Under the pieces are notes generated by a model. It did no database searches, was not told where the DNA came from, and saw only the letters and a list, made by a program, of their open reading frames with translations. The position numbers and the translations under genes were made by a program. Of a stretch of 64,000 bases of DNA, positions 48,131 to 60,739 are shown one piece after another; position 1 is the stretch's first letter; every line of letters starts with the position of its first letter. Source of the stretch: Sipunculus nudus. Its lineage: Eukaryota; Annelida; Sipuncula; Golfingiida; Sipunculidae. The stretch lies in NCBI GenBank assembly GCA_026874595.1, contig CM049318.1, forward strand, positions 52,358,750 through 52,422,749, given 5' to 3'.

Positions 48131-50944
48131 AAAACTGTGAAGTATATCTCTTACCAGTTTATTAGTGTATATCTGAAACACATTTTTATTACAGTATTTT
48201 CGGTTTATTTTAGTATTCTCCCTGTATACGGGTACTGGACAAGCTCGGTAAATGAAACAAGAATTAATGAGCGAGACTGCCGAGTTGAATCAGCCATCGG
48301 ACAACCTCCACGCCCCCGGTGATAAATGAGACTACCACAAGCTCAGAGGTCGGACAGGGAATTCCTGAAAAGGCAGCATTATCCTCGATGTAGACTCATC
48401 AACCCATTTGTTATATTGGTCAAATATGATTACACGTGGATATATATCTGCCAGAGCTGACGGAGGCGTCTTTTAACCGTTGCTACAGATATGTCATTGG
48501 TGTGTGTGTGTGCGTTGAGGCTATTTGTCATGATACACATATAGTCTTGCTTATATGTAACATATACTTACCCTAAATTCATATTTGTTCAGCAGCTTTT
48601 TGAAACTAAACTTTGAAATTAGACTATAAATGTACCTTTTTCTATGAGCATGCGCGGAACGGTCGTCTGCTTTCTTCGGATCAAGTAAGTAAACTTAGTG
48701 GATTTTATTAAATGAAACAAAAGGAGCAAGAAAAATGGAAAATATTCCAGACTCTAATTTTGGTTATTTCTATACCATTTGAGATTTAACAAAAAAGAGC
48801 TTTTATCGATATAACGAACCCGATCACTTAGTGTCAGTCTTCGGCAACACATGCCGCTTGTGTGGTAGACACGGTCTGTTTTCCACCTACAAGTTTCATT
48901 CTTATTTCTTCACTATTTCATTATACTTATTTTTATTTTGCTTTAGATTGACAGAAAATTCTCTTTTTCTGTCAATATAACGGGCGCGAACACGCAGTGT
49001 TAGTCTTCGGAGATTTAGCGCCAGAATGGAAAACTTCCTTGGAAAACAATCTTGCATCATAAGTAAATCACTTGATCAAGTCATATGCACATCATTTTGC
49101 ATATGGTTAAACCCTTAGCTTTAAAAACACAGAACCACGAATGTCAAATTTTACATAATTTTGGGGCTTATTCATAAATTACGTGCGGTTTTCTTTATTA
49201 TGAATGACTGTATCTGCACAAATGATACGCCTCACTGAAGGCATGCATCACTTTCTAATGCAGTAATTTTCATTCTGGTCACGGCATATTTGAAATTATC
49301 TATTCCAAAATTACCGTTAATATTCTATATACTTAATGTTAATTGTTCATCCTCCTGAATGACGAAGGAGAGTGTCTCCCACGTCAGAGACCCCCGTGAA
49401 TATGGGTGTAATTGAGTAAAAATATCTTGACACTTTCATTGTTAACTCCATCTCGTGACGAATCTATTTCCGGCCACGTATCTGACGTTACAGTTAATTG
49501 GCACCTCCTGTCAACGTACGAGGTTTGGGAAGTAAGGGGGGTTCTTGTGAAGATCACGGAGCCCCGTGCTCTCTCCGGGGGCCATAGGATTACCCCGCAC
49601 TTAATGCTTTCATTGAATGTGATTTGATAAAAAAAGAGGTGTCCTGCTTCCCACTACGCAGAATCGGACTCTTCTGATTATGGTTCGTATGCGTCCAAAT
49701 CTGCCACCCACAATGCACCGGGGCTTCTGAACATACATAAATAAAATATGATATACAGTTACGTTTTCAGTAGTAACGACCTCTGGCGGAAGGGTGGTCC
49801 TGTTTTAGGCATAACGCTTCCGGCCTTTCAATATCACATTCCCCTCAGCTAGAACAAATATTCACACAAAAAAACTTACGGGATAACTGTATGTATGATA
49901 AATATGTGACGCTTAAACATATAAAATTGTCTTTTAAATATTTGAGATACTTATTTTTAAATCACAAAAATTATATCGATCACCAACAACAGTATCATGT
50001 AAATTTGTAACGGGATACAGCTGAAATAAATGCAGGTCGACAGCACATTGCGTTTAATTAAGGCACAGTAACGGGCATTTTTTTTCTTTTCAAGTAAACT
50101 GATGTTTGATATTGTGATTTTCGCAAAGCTTGTTATTATGTTACAAAGATACTTAATAGGCTAAAACAAAAGTGACATGACGTATTTTTCATATAATGGT
50201 TTCCTTTGCTTTTGAAACACAAACAGACCTGGCATTTTTTTCGCTGGTCTCTTTTGCCAGGTATAATTTGTTAGAACATGTAATTGTAAATTGTTAGGAC
50301 GCACCTTAATGACACGAGGCGTATAGTTTTGGGGCGCTGTACCGCTTCATAGACCAGCTCAGACGCATGAGCCAATCTTGTTGACCGGGCAAAAAAGGTT
50401 AATCCAATACCACCGAACGGGTCGGCCTCGGGTGATTTTACAATGCTTTGGTATTCCGGGCTTTCAATTTACATATTAGTTAATTTCAACTCCCTGGTGA
50501 GCAAGAAAAAACACTGTAGCCGAGTGAAAGGCTGTTTGATAAATAGGAATGCCGGTATTATGTGTATTTTGTTTCAGTCTCTTATCTCCCTCAGTAAACC
50601 ATACAATCGGCGTCTGAATAATAATATTCTAGGTAATAACATCCCCATATGGACAATCACGTGTCAGTTATAAAGTCATCTACTGGGAATTATTCCTCAT
50701 TTAGGAAGATCCTGTTTGGTTACGTGGTATCATAGTGTTTAAAATTCTATATGCTTATGCGATTGGGCTTTTATGGTACTTCAACGTCATATGCTCATCA
50801 ATGATAAGGATTTCTTCCAATAAAGAAATAAAAAGGAATGAGAGCGGGGGGGGGGGGGGGGGGCGAGAGAAAACAATATTTACATCAAATCCAAGTAAAA
50901 TGACTTCGATCATTAAAAATCAGGGGACCACACGCCTTACGCTC
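48131..50944. other. Long non-coding stretch
   Basis: No gene or complete element recognised. 48775-49020 contains two loosely similar blocks (TATCGATATAACGAACCCGATCACTTAGTGTCAGTCTTCGG and TCAATATAACGGGCGCGAACACGCAGTGTTAGTCTTCGG), and a (GT)n run is near 48502. A 17-bp G homopolymer is near 50847. Confidence 0.45.
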
Positions 50945-51040
50945 CGGTTACACGCTGGAGTCGTTTCAGATCTCCTTCGCTTTAACCGCTGCTTTTTTGC
51001 AAGTATTTCGCGGGTTTGACACCAGGGCTGGCACAGGGCC
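50945..51040. repeat. Hairpin repeat family F, copy 3
   Basis: CGGTTAC with TAACCGCTGC (50983-50992), then TTTTTTGCAAGTATTTCGCGGGTTTGACACCAGGGCTGGCA, matching copy 2. Confidence 0.65.
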
Positions 51041-52628
51041 AATATTTCGGGGGGGGGGGGGAGAATATTTGATATGTTAACGGTTATATATAGATAATAA
51101 CTTACAAATATATGCTAATGATTCTTTGTTTTTAATTACATGTTAGTGCAAGAGGTACAAACGTTTGCTAAAGGTCATATCTGTGTTTGTGAATGAAACA
51201 TGCATATCGGTGTGTAGGTGTATGTGATATGTACGTGAATATGTATGTGTGTGTGATATAAGTCAATGCTAATGACTTTGCCTATTTTACTTGGGTTGTA
51301 CTTAAATCCACAGTACCTAATGGGAGGCAGCCAACATGGCTCATATGGCGCTGTTCGGTAGGGTGGATAGCGATAGAGTAAGTATTAAAAATGAAAGAAA
51401 TAAAGAATAAGAGAAACGATATACCCGCTGCTTCAAACTATATTTGTCCGTTCCATCCTCTCATGGTAACCTTATTTTTAATTTTTACTATAAAAAATCT
51501 ATGAGTTTAATGGTAATGGTAATGTATGATAGATGATATAAGGGCTACATTTTAACAAGGTTGGTGAATACCTACCTTACACCTAACTTGAGAAACATAA
51601 TTCATGTAATATAAGAAATGAGAAATAAGCCTACCTCCTATAATATATCAGTCCCACTTATGGCGGTCAAGGTCACTGGTCAGATGCAAACACAACATCA
51701 GTTGACAGCTGATGTCGTGTGAACACTTTCAAAAAAAAACTTTGAAAACAAAGATGGATCCTCATGCAGGGACACATCTGATCTGTCAGATCATTGTAAA
51801 GATCCAAAGAGCTGAAAAAAAAACCTGGGGATTTATCGTAAAATTCTCAATGCTACTTCCATATGCAGCTTTCTATGAAATTAGGAATACAGGAATACAG
51901 GTTGCTGGAACAGAGGATAGAGAATCAGTAATTATGAACCATGTGAACAGAATTTCAGTAGGGTCTAATTCGGTATAGCGGAAAGAGTCATTTTCTTAAG
52001 AGCATTGTCAGAAAGACAATAACCATAAACGGGACAGTGAATCGACCGCTAGACGGTTTATTTAAGAGAAAGAAACACATGTTTGGTCTCACGGGTAGCG
52101 GTGAGACAGCATGTGTCCAGGTTATTGCTACTTGAGCTGAGCTCCAACCTGTTTGGTGGTCATCGGTGGTCGTGCTCGTGTCGTCACTGGACAACAGGCG
52201 TGTCAGTGTCCGCAGCGGAGACAAATTTACTGAGACGTCACTGACCGATGCGGCATCAATATTTATAGATATGGCCTGGCACGAAACTCACGAAACATCT
52301 TTCACGCTATCGATCTCTCCGTCCAATTCGTCGTAAAGCCGGTAATAGTATATTACCTCCAGCGCAGTTTATCAATAAATATGCTTCTGTGGACCATCAC
52401 AGATACATTGTCGGCAAACTGCCGTGCAAGATCATCTGTCTGAGACAGGACACTTCCTCAAGGCCTTTTATCTCGTTGATGACAAGTTCTCCTTCGCTGT
52501 ACATGTCTGTCTGCTCAGGTTATAATCTTAAGACGAGTTTTGCGTAAGGTCTAGTTCTATCAAAAACTTTGGATAGAGAATAAAATGAATAAAGGATATG
52601 TTAAAAGAAATATCAGTATATATTAGAG

Positions 52629-52631
<3 letters not shown>
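51041..52631. other. Non-coding stretch with a possible minus-strand promoter
   Basis: No gene is called. On the minus strand a TATAAATA lies near 52268-52261, with a TGACGT motif (near 52239-52234) about 30 bp downstream of it and an open frame of 78 codons at 51988-52224. The frame has no recognised domain, so this is weak. Confidence 0.3.

Positions 52632-52674
<43 letters not shown>
52632..52674. repeat. (TA)n microsatellite, left of inverted-repeat element
   Basis: About 21 TA units, abutting the element end. Confidence 0.96.
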
Positions 52675-52678
<4 letters not shown>

Positions 52679-53558
52679 TGGTGGGAGTCGGTTCCTTTTT
52701 CATAATCGATCATCGGTTTGAGCAAACCGACTGATGATCGATTATTATTCGGTTCAGACAAATATATGCAATTATCAAAGAAATATGCAATTATCTGTAA
52801 ACTATACCTACGTTTCCCAGGCAGGTATTCTCCTCTCGCGCACGAGTGCAACGATCCTTCCACGTATAAAGAATAATTTTAAGGATCAAATTTAACGATC
52901 GGCAACGTCGGGTTATATCTTTCATAATAGAATTTACGAGCATCTAAGAATGTTAGGCCTATAAAGGGGCTGTTTTTTTAGCACATGAAGGCATGAATGC
53001 GATTGGGGCAGATCATACAACTATAAAATTGCAGACTAATCCAAAACAAAATCAGCTGAAATCCAAATACTCGACGGGTTAGCCCTAACAAAGAAATTTT
53101 TAAGGACGGTCTAAACAGCGGCACCTGGCACCGGTTGAATAGATTATTTCTAAGAGAATCTCGCAAAATTGGCATAGACCTGGAGAATTTATGAAGTATT
53201 TTAACGCCTTTCCGCCCATATTTTGCAATGTACATTTTGCAATGTACAGTTAGATACTTTCCGCTAATTCTGCAGCTCTCTGCGAGTTCACAGATAATAA
53301 GTTTTATAATTCCTCCGTTCTCGCATCTACCGTGTCATACTCAGTTACATACGGAAGTTATCTGGAAACACAGACTCATTATATGAAGCGCGGAATGGGG
53401 TAAAAAATGGAAGCATTATTTTTGCCTAAAACATAAAGGCATTCTGGAAAAAAAAAATCATTATTATGATGTAATCGATAGTTGCTTTTGGTAATCGAGC
53501 GCTTGAAAGTGGCAGCAAACCGACTGACTTTCGATGAAACTCGATGATCGGCCCACCA

Positions 53559-53562
<4 letters not shown>
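52675..53562. mobile_element. 888-bp inverted-repeat element inside a (TA)n tract
   Basis: Terminal inverted repeats TTAGTGGTGGG at 52675 and CCCACCACTAA at 53562 are each directly joined to a (TA)n tract. Near the left end is a long hairpin: AATCGATCATC..GATGATCGATT around a GGTTTG/CAAACC stem (52704-52744). GATGATCG and ATCGA motifs recur near the right end. The TAGTGGTGGG end is compatible with hAT-like elements. A TATATATA target would make the duplication invisible. No transposase recognised. Confidence 0.65.

Positions 53563-53612
<50 letters not shown>
53561..53612. repeat. (TA)n microsatellite, right of inverted-repeat element
   Basis: About 25 TA units, then ACATACATAAATC. Confidence 0.96.
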
Positions 53613-53616
<4 letters not shown>

Positions 53617-55435
53617 CATAAATCATTTTCTTTTTTGCATTTATATTTACTATCGTCGAATTCTAGGCATTATGTTAAATAAATCTTTATGGCTTCCAGC
53701 AACATTTTTCGAAAAAAAGTGAACATACGGAATCTCCATGGTGACAGCTAAGGATGATTGGCATCTTGGTGCATTTCGGCAGTCTCACATAAGAGAGTCT
53801 ACGACCAACGCCAGAGTGCCATTACATCTTGTTCCGAGGACTGCACTGTCGATCAGGATGTATATATTTCAGTCAATTTGGATCACGTCTCCTGTTCTAC
53901 AAGTACGGTCTCATTTGACCAACCGTAAGCTTCTTAGTATACTTTCTAACATCATCTACCAGGTGCGAGAAAAATCACGTTGTAACTCAGCAAAATTGAA
54001 AATCCCCATGCATAATTTGACCTCATGAATACATGCATAGCTCGTGCGGGTTACTGGACGACAGCCAACTTGTACGCCACACAGCTAGGAAATGACTCGT
54101 TACTATATAGAGCCGGGTGTTCACTTTGGTTTGTGAGTTCACGTGCATTCTTTTGTGTTAATTTATTACAGGTAACCAAATGTTAAAATTACTTTTACCG
54201 CGATATCAGTGCGATAGGATTGTTGGCCGTTGCATTGCATTTTCCTCTATATGGCTTGTGTCACGACTCAAGTAGGCTTTTACCAATTCCATATAAATGT
54301 CTACTGAGTCGTTTGTTCTTTGCTCGGTTGGCATGCAGATACTTAACCATGTGGGACCAGGGAGAACAAAGTAAATACTGTTGGTGTATCTCGTCTCCCG
54401 TCATTTGTATTCATTCTAGGTGGCGTGGGAGGTTGCTAAAGATGAACGGGAAATAGAAATTTTAAAATGCTCATTACTTAACAGGTATGGCTTACTCGAT
54501 TTCCCATTTTACTGTAAGATACGCAACACCCACCCAAATTAATTTTTTTTTTCAACAGTTGAAAACAGCAATTATCGCCCATATGAAATTTTGTTCAAAA
54601 GATCCCTTGATCACAGGGAGTGTTGAAGATAAAAACGGAAAGGCCCTGATGATCAGAGTCAGTTGTATCTAAAAACTTCATATTCTCAAGGAAGTTATCA
54701 TCATATTGCACTTGTTTAATTGAAGTTCTCAGTTGAATTCACACCGCCACATATTTTGTCATTTTCAATTTCACTAGGTGGTTACCGCTTTGCAGACCCA
54801 GTATCTTTACTGATACATTTCTGCAAATGTATTGAGTTTTATGGCCTCTGACATTGCATACTTTACATATACGTTTTTATACAATGTCATGAATAGTAAA
54901 AGAACTATGTATCTTTATTTTAATATAACCGATGATCTGACCAAATATCACAACCTCAATTAAGCTTGACATTCACTGTATCTTAGCAACGCAAACATGG
55001 TGGTCAGCCATGCCGATTTTTTACGAATACCGATGACTGTGCCTTTGAAGATGATATGAGCCTTGAAGTATATGAAACTCGAATGAAGCTAAAATTTAAG
55101 CGAGAATTGTTGAATAAACTGCTTCTTGGAAATGGTGGCGGAATCCACACTGTTTAAAGACACGTCTTAATGTCTGGCACATGAGTACAGGACGGTAAAC
55201 ATCAAGTAGTTTCAATATTTAATTAATTAAAATATATTCTCATATCTAAATAATACTCGATCTGAATCGTATTTCGAGTTTTTTTTAGGCTACACTAAAC
55301 AAGTCATAAGGGGCGAGATGGGATGAGAAATAGGCCCTGGAATTATGAGTGAAAGCGGCAAAAAATTCAACACCATCGGCTCACTGACATCAATATTTCG
55401 TCCACACTATCAGCCTTAAGGTATCAATATTTGCC
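53613..55435. other. Non-coding stretch
   Basis: No gene or element recognised. Confidence 0.45.
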
Positions 55436-55660
55436 TCTAACGGGAGGGTATGCGTTCATCCTTTTTTGTGATGTATTTGTGTGTGTGTGTGTTCGCGTAA
55501 TCTTTAACGGAATCTCATTTCTAGAAAATTATGATTTTCCTGCCCCTGATCCATTTTTAGGAACGTCATCAAGGGATATTCATTAATGTATAATCACTGA
55601 TGCACAACTAACCTGGTAATATGGGCTGACTAAGTGAATGGCGGAGGCATTAATTTGAAT
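55436..55660 (+). repeat. Dispersed repeat family B, copy 5
   Basis: TTTGCCTCTAACGGGAGGGTATGCGTTCATCC, TTTGTGTGTGTGTGTGTTCGCG, then GGAACGTCATCAAGGGATATTCATTAATGTATAATCACTGATGCA. Same orientation as the 18121 copy, with the middle diverged. GGCGGAGGCATTAATTTGAATGCAGATTT (55639) and GGCGGAGGCTTACACTCATTTGAATGCAGATTT (55742) repeat ~100 bp apart just after it. Confidence 0.6.
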
Positions 55661-57889
55661 GCAGATTTCGAGATAAATATTCATTATAGTAATGCACCCA
55701 TCGTTTCGGGAGCATCTAAAAAGGTACCCTCAGGCTGCATGGCGGAGGCTTACACTCATTTGAATGCAGATTTGAAGTTAATGACATTATATGCCATCGA
55801 CCCAGGGAACTTTTAGGTGTCCCGGTGGCCAGTGCAGGTCATATTCAAAATATTATTACGTTGTGTATGTATGAGTTTATATACTTGTTTTTCGACGTGA
55901 AGTTAAAGCTTATCAGTTCTAAATTCAATTTCTTGAATAACAGGATCAAATGAAACGTTGTCGACTGCGAAAGTCACACCAGAAACTGAACATACTAACA
56001 AAGTAAAGTGATTGTATGAAACTTTCAAATAACTTTTGTTAATGCAAGCAAGACCAACCACAAGCATGTTAGATTAGGACCGGCGCGTTAAAGCCTTTGA
56101 CGTGATAAAGCCTTTTGATCTTATGTTGCGTCTAACGATTCCTAGACGGGAGCCTTTAATGCTCGACGGCTCCGAATTCAATATCACATAGAAAAACATA
56201 TATTATGTATATCTTTATCACGCTAAAAGCTTTGGGCTCTTCTTGTTTGTTTTATTACACTGTAAACAGTGATTATACAGACACGTTATACATGGAAAGC
56301 AAGTAAATTATTTAGTCTAATAACATGTCAAATGCCTGGTGCTTCACAATGCCCTCGAAAGCCTCTGTTAAATCGACCATGTAAGTTTCTTTGCTACGTA
56401 AGTTTCAGAGAACTTTTAGCAAACATGTTAATCTTTTAACAATTAAATAAAAAATAATAACTCTTATTTTTTTCTTCTGTTCATTACATAATAGGTGGTA
56501 CAATTTCGTGAGTAATTTAGAGATGACACCCACCAGTGGCTTGGTCGATTAGATAGCCGATGTCAAATATCCTTTCATATGTTTGTATTACTTGCGATAT
56601 TACCAAAAAAGATAGTGATTTTAGAAACTGTCTCTAGATCTTATGGCCATAATGCGCATAAAAGTCAGAGAATATTGTGAATACCTGTCATTTGGAATTT
56701 TTTTCTAACGAATAAGGGTTCTTTATTATGTATCATTATTGTATCCTCCATAAAACAGTACACGCGATTCTTTTTGCTTATTTTTTTATTGATGTCATAC
56801 GAAATTTAATCCCCAAGAAATAATCATAATTCTTAGTAATTCTAACAGTGATTCTCTTACGATGAGATGCGCATAACTCCTGCCGCGCATGGAAAAAAAT
56901 CGAGATCCATTTAGCTAAATTTAACGCAAGACTCGTATTGTTTACACCCTCCGCATATTCGGGACCAGTTCCAAACATTTAGTAACACATACGAACCTGC
57001 ACGCCAAACAAGATCTTAATTTTATGGACACAGCTACTGATCACCGCTAGTCTATATGAACTTGCATATGTGAATGAAATGTTGTTATAAAGAAAATATC
57101 AATACCCATTTATCAATACTTTTTGTTCGGTTACGTCGGGTACCAGCTTTCTTACATTCAGATCGGGAAAAATAAGGCCACAGAAGCAAATGAACTGTTT
57201 TACGGATTTGCTGCCTCCCAGTTTTCTTAAATAGGTTTTTTGACAAATGAATACCAAATCCTTTCAAACAATGCTAATTTGTCCTATGGTACAAATTCCC
57301 TTTAATAAATCTTATGTATAGAAAATGGATTACATTTTGTGTGGATCATATACACCATTTGTAGATTGGAAACGGGTTTGGAATTTCTAGGCTTCCTGAC
57401 AAAAATTCTTCAAATTGTGCCAGTAAAGAAGACAAAAACATAGGGAAAATTGCTCGCGCGCTCCAAAGATTATGGTCCGAGAGTCCTAGAATTATACTTT
57501 CTTTGCGTGTCCTAACTTTTTCACTTGACAGACACTTAAAAAAAACATTTTATATTTTTTTTTATTATCAAATACTAATATTACCACATCAAAACTACTC
57601 CCACGTAACACAAGAGAGGACGGACTTCAATATTGACTCCATCAGGACAGGATATTACCTCTTAGGTGAGTCACCCAAAATGGAAGACTTAATGTTATTG
57701 TCAACGGAGGGCGGAATGGTATTTCCTCAATGTTTATATAGCCGAGGCGCTGGCCTCCCAGGAGCACCTGTCTGACTGATAATGTTAGACCTGGATAATT
57801 CTTTGATTTTATGGAAATGTAGCTTTCCTTAAGAAGAAGGATATTACAAGAGCACCGCAAATATTTCATGTCTTTTGATTTTTTCCAAG
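55661..57889. other. Non-coding stretch
   Basis: Nothing recognised. Short frames at 57085-57267 and 57503-57775 lack motifs. Confidence 0.45.
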
Positions 57890-58075
57890 AATTTTACCGA
57901 GAATGATATTCAGGTGAGATATTATATTATAGTTATTACTTATAATGAGTTTCATGAACATCAAACATATTTTTGGTAAGTCATCTCGGCGCCATCAAAA
58001 TCTGATGACCTCTGACCTATTTAAGTATGCGTGGATTTTGCCTGAAATTCGAACTCGAATCTAAAAACATCTAAA
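57890..58075 (+). repeat. Dispersed repeat family D, third location
   Basis: GAGAATGATATTCAGGTGAGATATTATATT, TTTTTGGTAAGTCATCTCGGCGCCATC, TGATGACCTCTGACCTATTTAAGTATGCGTGGATTTTGCC. About 1.3 units; the GACGGACG right end is missing. Confidence 0.75.
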
Positions 58076-58713
58076 AGCTCGGATGTAGCGTATTTGTTTA
58101 ACCTCTCCCGATATAAAGCCAAGCATATTGCTGCTGAATTAGGCAGTTTTTTTTCTGTGCAGATAATAAACTGTAAAACCAGAACGATCGAACAATCAAA
58201 TATATGCATTATAGCATGGACTGAAAATAGTAACGGCATTGTTACGGAACCTAATATAAACAGATCACGTATGCGTGATGAACACAAAATTTTGTAATGG
58301 AGATAAAAAAATCAGATTCTGTAACACTAGGCAGCCTGAAATGTCTAGGGGAATGAATAAAGAATTCAGTGGCCTTTTGTTAACAAATAACCATAATTTA
58401 TTCTTAAAACAACCCCAACATTACAATACACCAAATCAATACAACTAAACAGTAAAATAATGTGCACACTACCTGGATACCACCACCGTCACTACGACAA
58501 GTTTTTTAAATGTATACTCTCCGAGAATAACAGTCCCATGTAAAAATCTTGTAACAATCCAGAAAGTCCAAACAAGACTCGTCACAAAATCCAGGAGAAA
58601 GTCTAAAGAAAATCTATAATTGCCGCACTCATCGGATAAGGTCCCACAAACTGACACACACGCTTCCGCTGGAATCTTCTCTGCTCTCTCTCTCGGCTCT
58701 AAAACACAGCCCC

Positions 58714-58721
58714 TTTATATA
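58714..58721 (-). promoter_or_regulatory. TATA box of the minus-strand LTR
   Basis: TATATAAA on the minus strand, at the position corresponding to TATAAATA in the plus-strand LTR at 63718. Confidence 0.6.
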
Positions 58722-58791
58722 CCTTTTCACCTCAAGCCGAGAAGCTTCTATTTCTCGAACATTCGAAGAATTATACATCAAGGTAGTATTT

Positions 58792-59381
58792 CACTGGACT
58801 GCGACAGCTTGCGACTAGCGGAAGACACAACAATTGCGAGAAAATACGCGAATTAGCGACAATTTTCACGAGCAATCAAACTGAATCGTATTTACGACAT
58901 TTTTGCGAACATCGTTCGAGTGTTTGGCCCAAAATTCGGCTGGAGCTCGTATACCCGTCGTGCGAATGTCGTACGATGTTCACAAGACACATGTTCGCAA
59001 GACATTTGTGAAATATTCGCACGACCATTCGCGACCAGAATGTCAGATTCTCTTTTTATCTCCAAATATTCGCAATATAGTTGCATAGGTCGCAAACCCC
59101 TCTCAAATTTGTCACGTAGTTCTCGCAATTCCTGACTCGCAGAAAACTGACTTGAGAATAGTTCGAGACATGTTTGAGACGGGTTTGAGACACAAGCGAC
59201 GCCTCTGCGATTATTTCGCGAGAAATTTCGTTTTGCGATTTTTTTTAACATGTTCAAAATTTGTGCGACATGTTAGCGACACTTTGCGAATCACGCGAGG
59301 AAAATGAGAACCGCCGCGAATGTTTAACGACTCTTTTGAGACTCTCTCGCGAATGAATTCGCAATCTGTCGCAGCTCAGTG
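58792..59381. mobile_element. CACTG-ended element nested in the LTR
   Basis: A 590-bp insertion with 23-bp terminal inverted repeats, 20 of 23 matching: CACTG, two variable bases, CTGCGACAG, one variable base, TTGCGA. The interior is saturated with GCGAC, GCGAA, TCGCA and TTCGC motifs in both orientations. CACTG ends occur in the CMC/CACTA group. I could not define the target duplication, and no transposase is present. The 121-codon minus frame at 58892-59257 lies wholly inside the element and is a by-product of the motif array. Confidence 0.75.
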
Positions 59382-59594
59382 AGATACAGGCTTTATACAC
59401 GGTAAATACGCGTTACAGGAATCATCTAGAAAAACATCGCTGTGTCTCTACACACCATGGTGTACACGTGAGCTCGCCCCAAGCTAGCATGACAACAAGA
59501 GTTCAACCAGTACAGATTAAACCGAGAATGTAACAAGCGGCCAGGCTAGAGCGCTACAACACGTATCACACAATAAAAAGGGCACCTGTAACAA

Positions 59595-59651
59595 TATATA
59601 TATGATGCTTGCATTGAAACTGAAATCAATTTATTTTTATTAATTTTTTCT
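59595..59651. other. Spacer
   Basis: Short AT-rich spacer. Confidence 0.4.
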
Positions 59652-59927
59652 TCAAACCAAGACTGCATCTATCCATTGGTTTTTAGTAAATACAAAGCTT
59701 CCTTCAGAGAAGACAGCGCAGCTGGTATCAGAATAACACGAACTTTTTACGTTCCAGCTTAAGTCGATCGTCATCAATGTATTACGCAGCCATGGCAACC
59801 ATCTTGTCATATTTGATATTTTGAGAAATTTCAGATTAATTGGCAGTTTTCTGTAATTGATTACATTTCTTTCACGAAGAAAACGCACAGTATGATCGTG
59901 ACTATTTGTATAGGTTATGTCAATAGT
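59652..59927 (-). pseudogene. Leucine-rich-repeat relic, Toll-like-receptor-like
   Basis: A minus-strand frame bounded by stops reads TIDITYTNSHDHTVRFL, then KLPINLKFLKISNMTRW, then LRNTLMTIDLSWN before losing pattern. LPxNLKxLxISNM and LxxIDLSWN at ~25-residue spacing fit leucine-rich-repeat spacing as in Toll-like receptor ectodomains, a family greatly expanded in bivalves. It is only 91 codons, with no signal peptide, TIR domain or splice sites. A degenerate gene fragment is more likely than a working exon, and chance similarity cannot be excluded. Confidence 0.3.
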
Positions 59928-60739
59928 TTAAATTGATATAAATAAGTGTAATGATGGTTATAGTTTATTAATTTTTAATATCTAATAATAAATTTAACTA
60001 ATCGTGAATATTTATTAAATAAATTGAGTTGTGGTCACGAGCGAGGGGTTACAGCGTGGTGAAGCTTTACCCCAAAAATGCCATGACGTCATATCAACCT
60101 GCAACAAAGGTACACCTGCATAATGTGGATATGTGTCCCCGATGTTAATTTAGAAGTTCATATGGAAAGCTGGTAGTTTTTTCACGTCATTCAAGGACCT
60201 CGGAATGCAGCAGTGGGCTGACATGTAGATACATCTATATTATAGCCGGGAATAAAAAAAAATAATCTAATAGACCGACTTTATATTTTAAAAAAATCTG
60301 AAGAAAAATATATGTATATTTTAATTGAAATTATTTGAAGATCTTGGTTCTTTTCAGGCAAAAATTGTTAAATTTATTTGAAGATCTGTGTTCTTTAAGG
60401 CCATAATATCGTAAGGAAATAATCCTTGTTTTACCAGTGAGGCATTTATGACAAATATTTCCTTTGATACTAAAAAATAAGAAGGTATTTAAAAATATCT
60501 TGACGCACTCTTTCTAGCACTGGCTTTGCTAATTTGGTCCTGACGTTTGACTAAAAAAAAATAAGCAACCAATAAGATAAAAACAAGGACTACAGGCCTA
60601 ATGCGAACCTGTGCATTGGGAAATACACCAGGTATAATGCTTCAATGCTGGACCATTACTTCTCATGTATATTAACAATGCAAGTACTAAACATTTTGAA
60701 TAAGAAACAATTACACAAACATCACTGCTGAAATTCTGG
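59928..60739. other. Non-coding stretch
   Basis: Nothing recognised; GATCTTGGTTCTTTTCAGGC and GATCTGTGTTCTTTAAGGCC (60340 and 60383) are a small local duplication. Confidence 0.45.

Larger units (their letters stand above)
58320..59594 (-). mobile_element. Solo LTR, minus strand, with nested element
   Basis: Homologous in reverse orientation to 63473-64000. Shared blocks, given as the minus strand, are TGTTACAGGTGCC at the 5' end, TGTAGAGACACAGCGATG, CCTGTAACGCG, TTCTCGGCTTGAGGTGAAAAGG, TATATAAAGGGGCTGTG, AGAGCCGAGAGAG and a right end running to TGTTACA at 58320. Without the 590-bp insertion it is about 685 bp. No primer-binding site or internal coding region follows, so it is a solo LTR. 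The terminal TGTTACA/TGTAACA motif is common in Gypsy-type LTRs; superfamily not proven. Confidence 0.75.

Noticed and set aside
51988-52224. Minus-strand gene with TATA box near 52265
   Set aside because: The motif combination is short and the 78-codon frame has no recognised domain; mentioned only in the stretch description.
58892-59257. 121-codon minus frame
   Set aside because: Lies inside the CACTG element, where dense GCGA motifs suppress stops.
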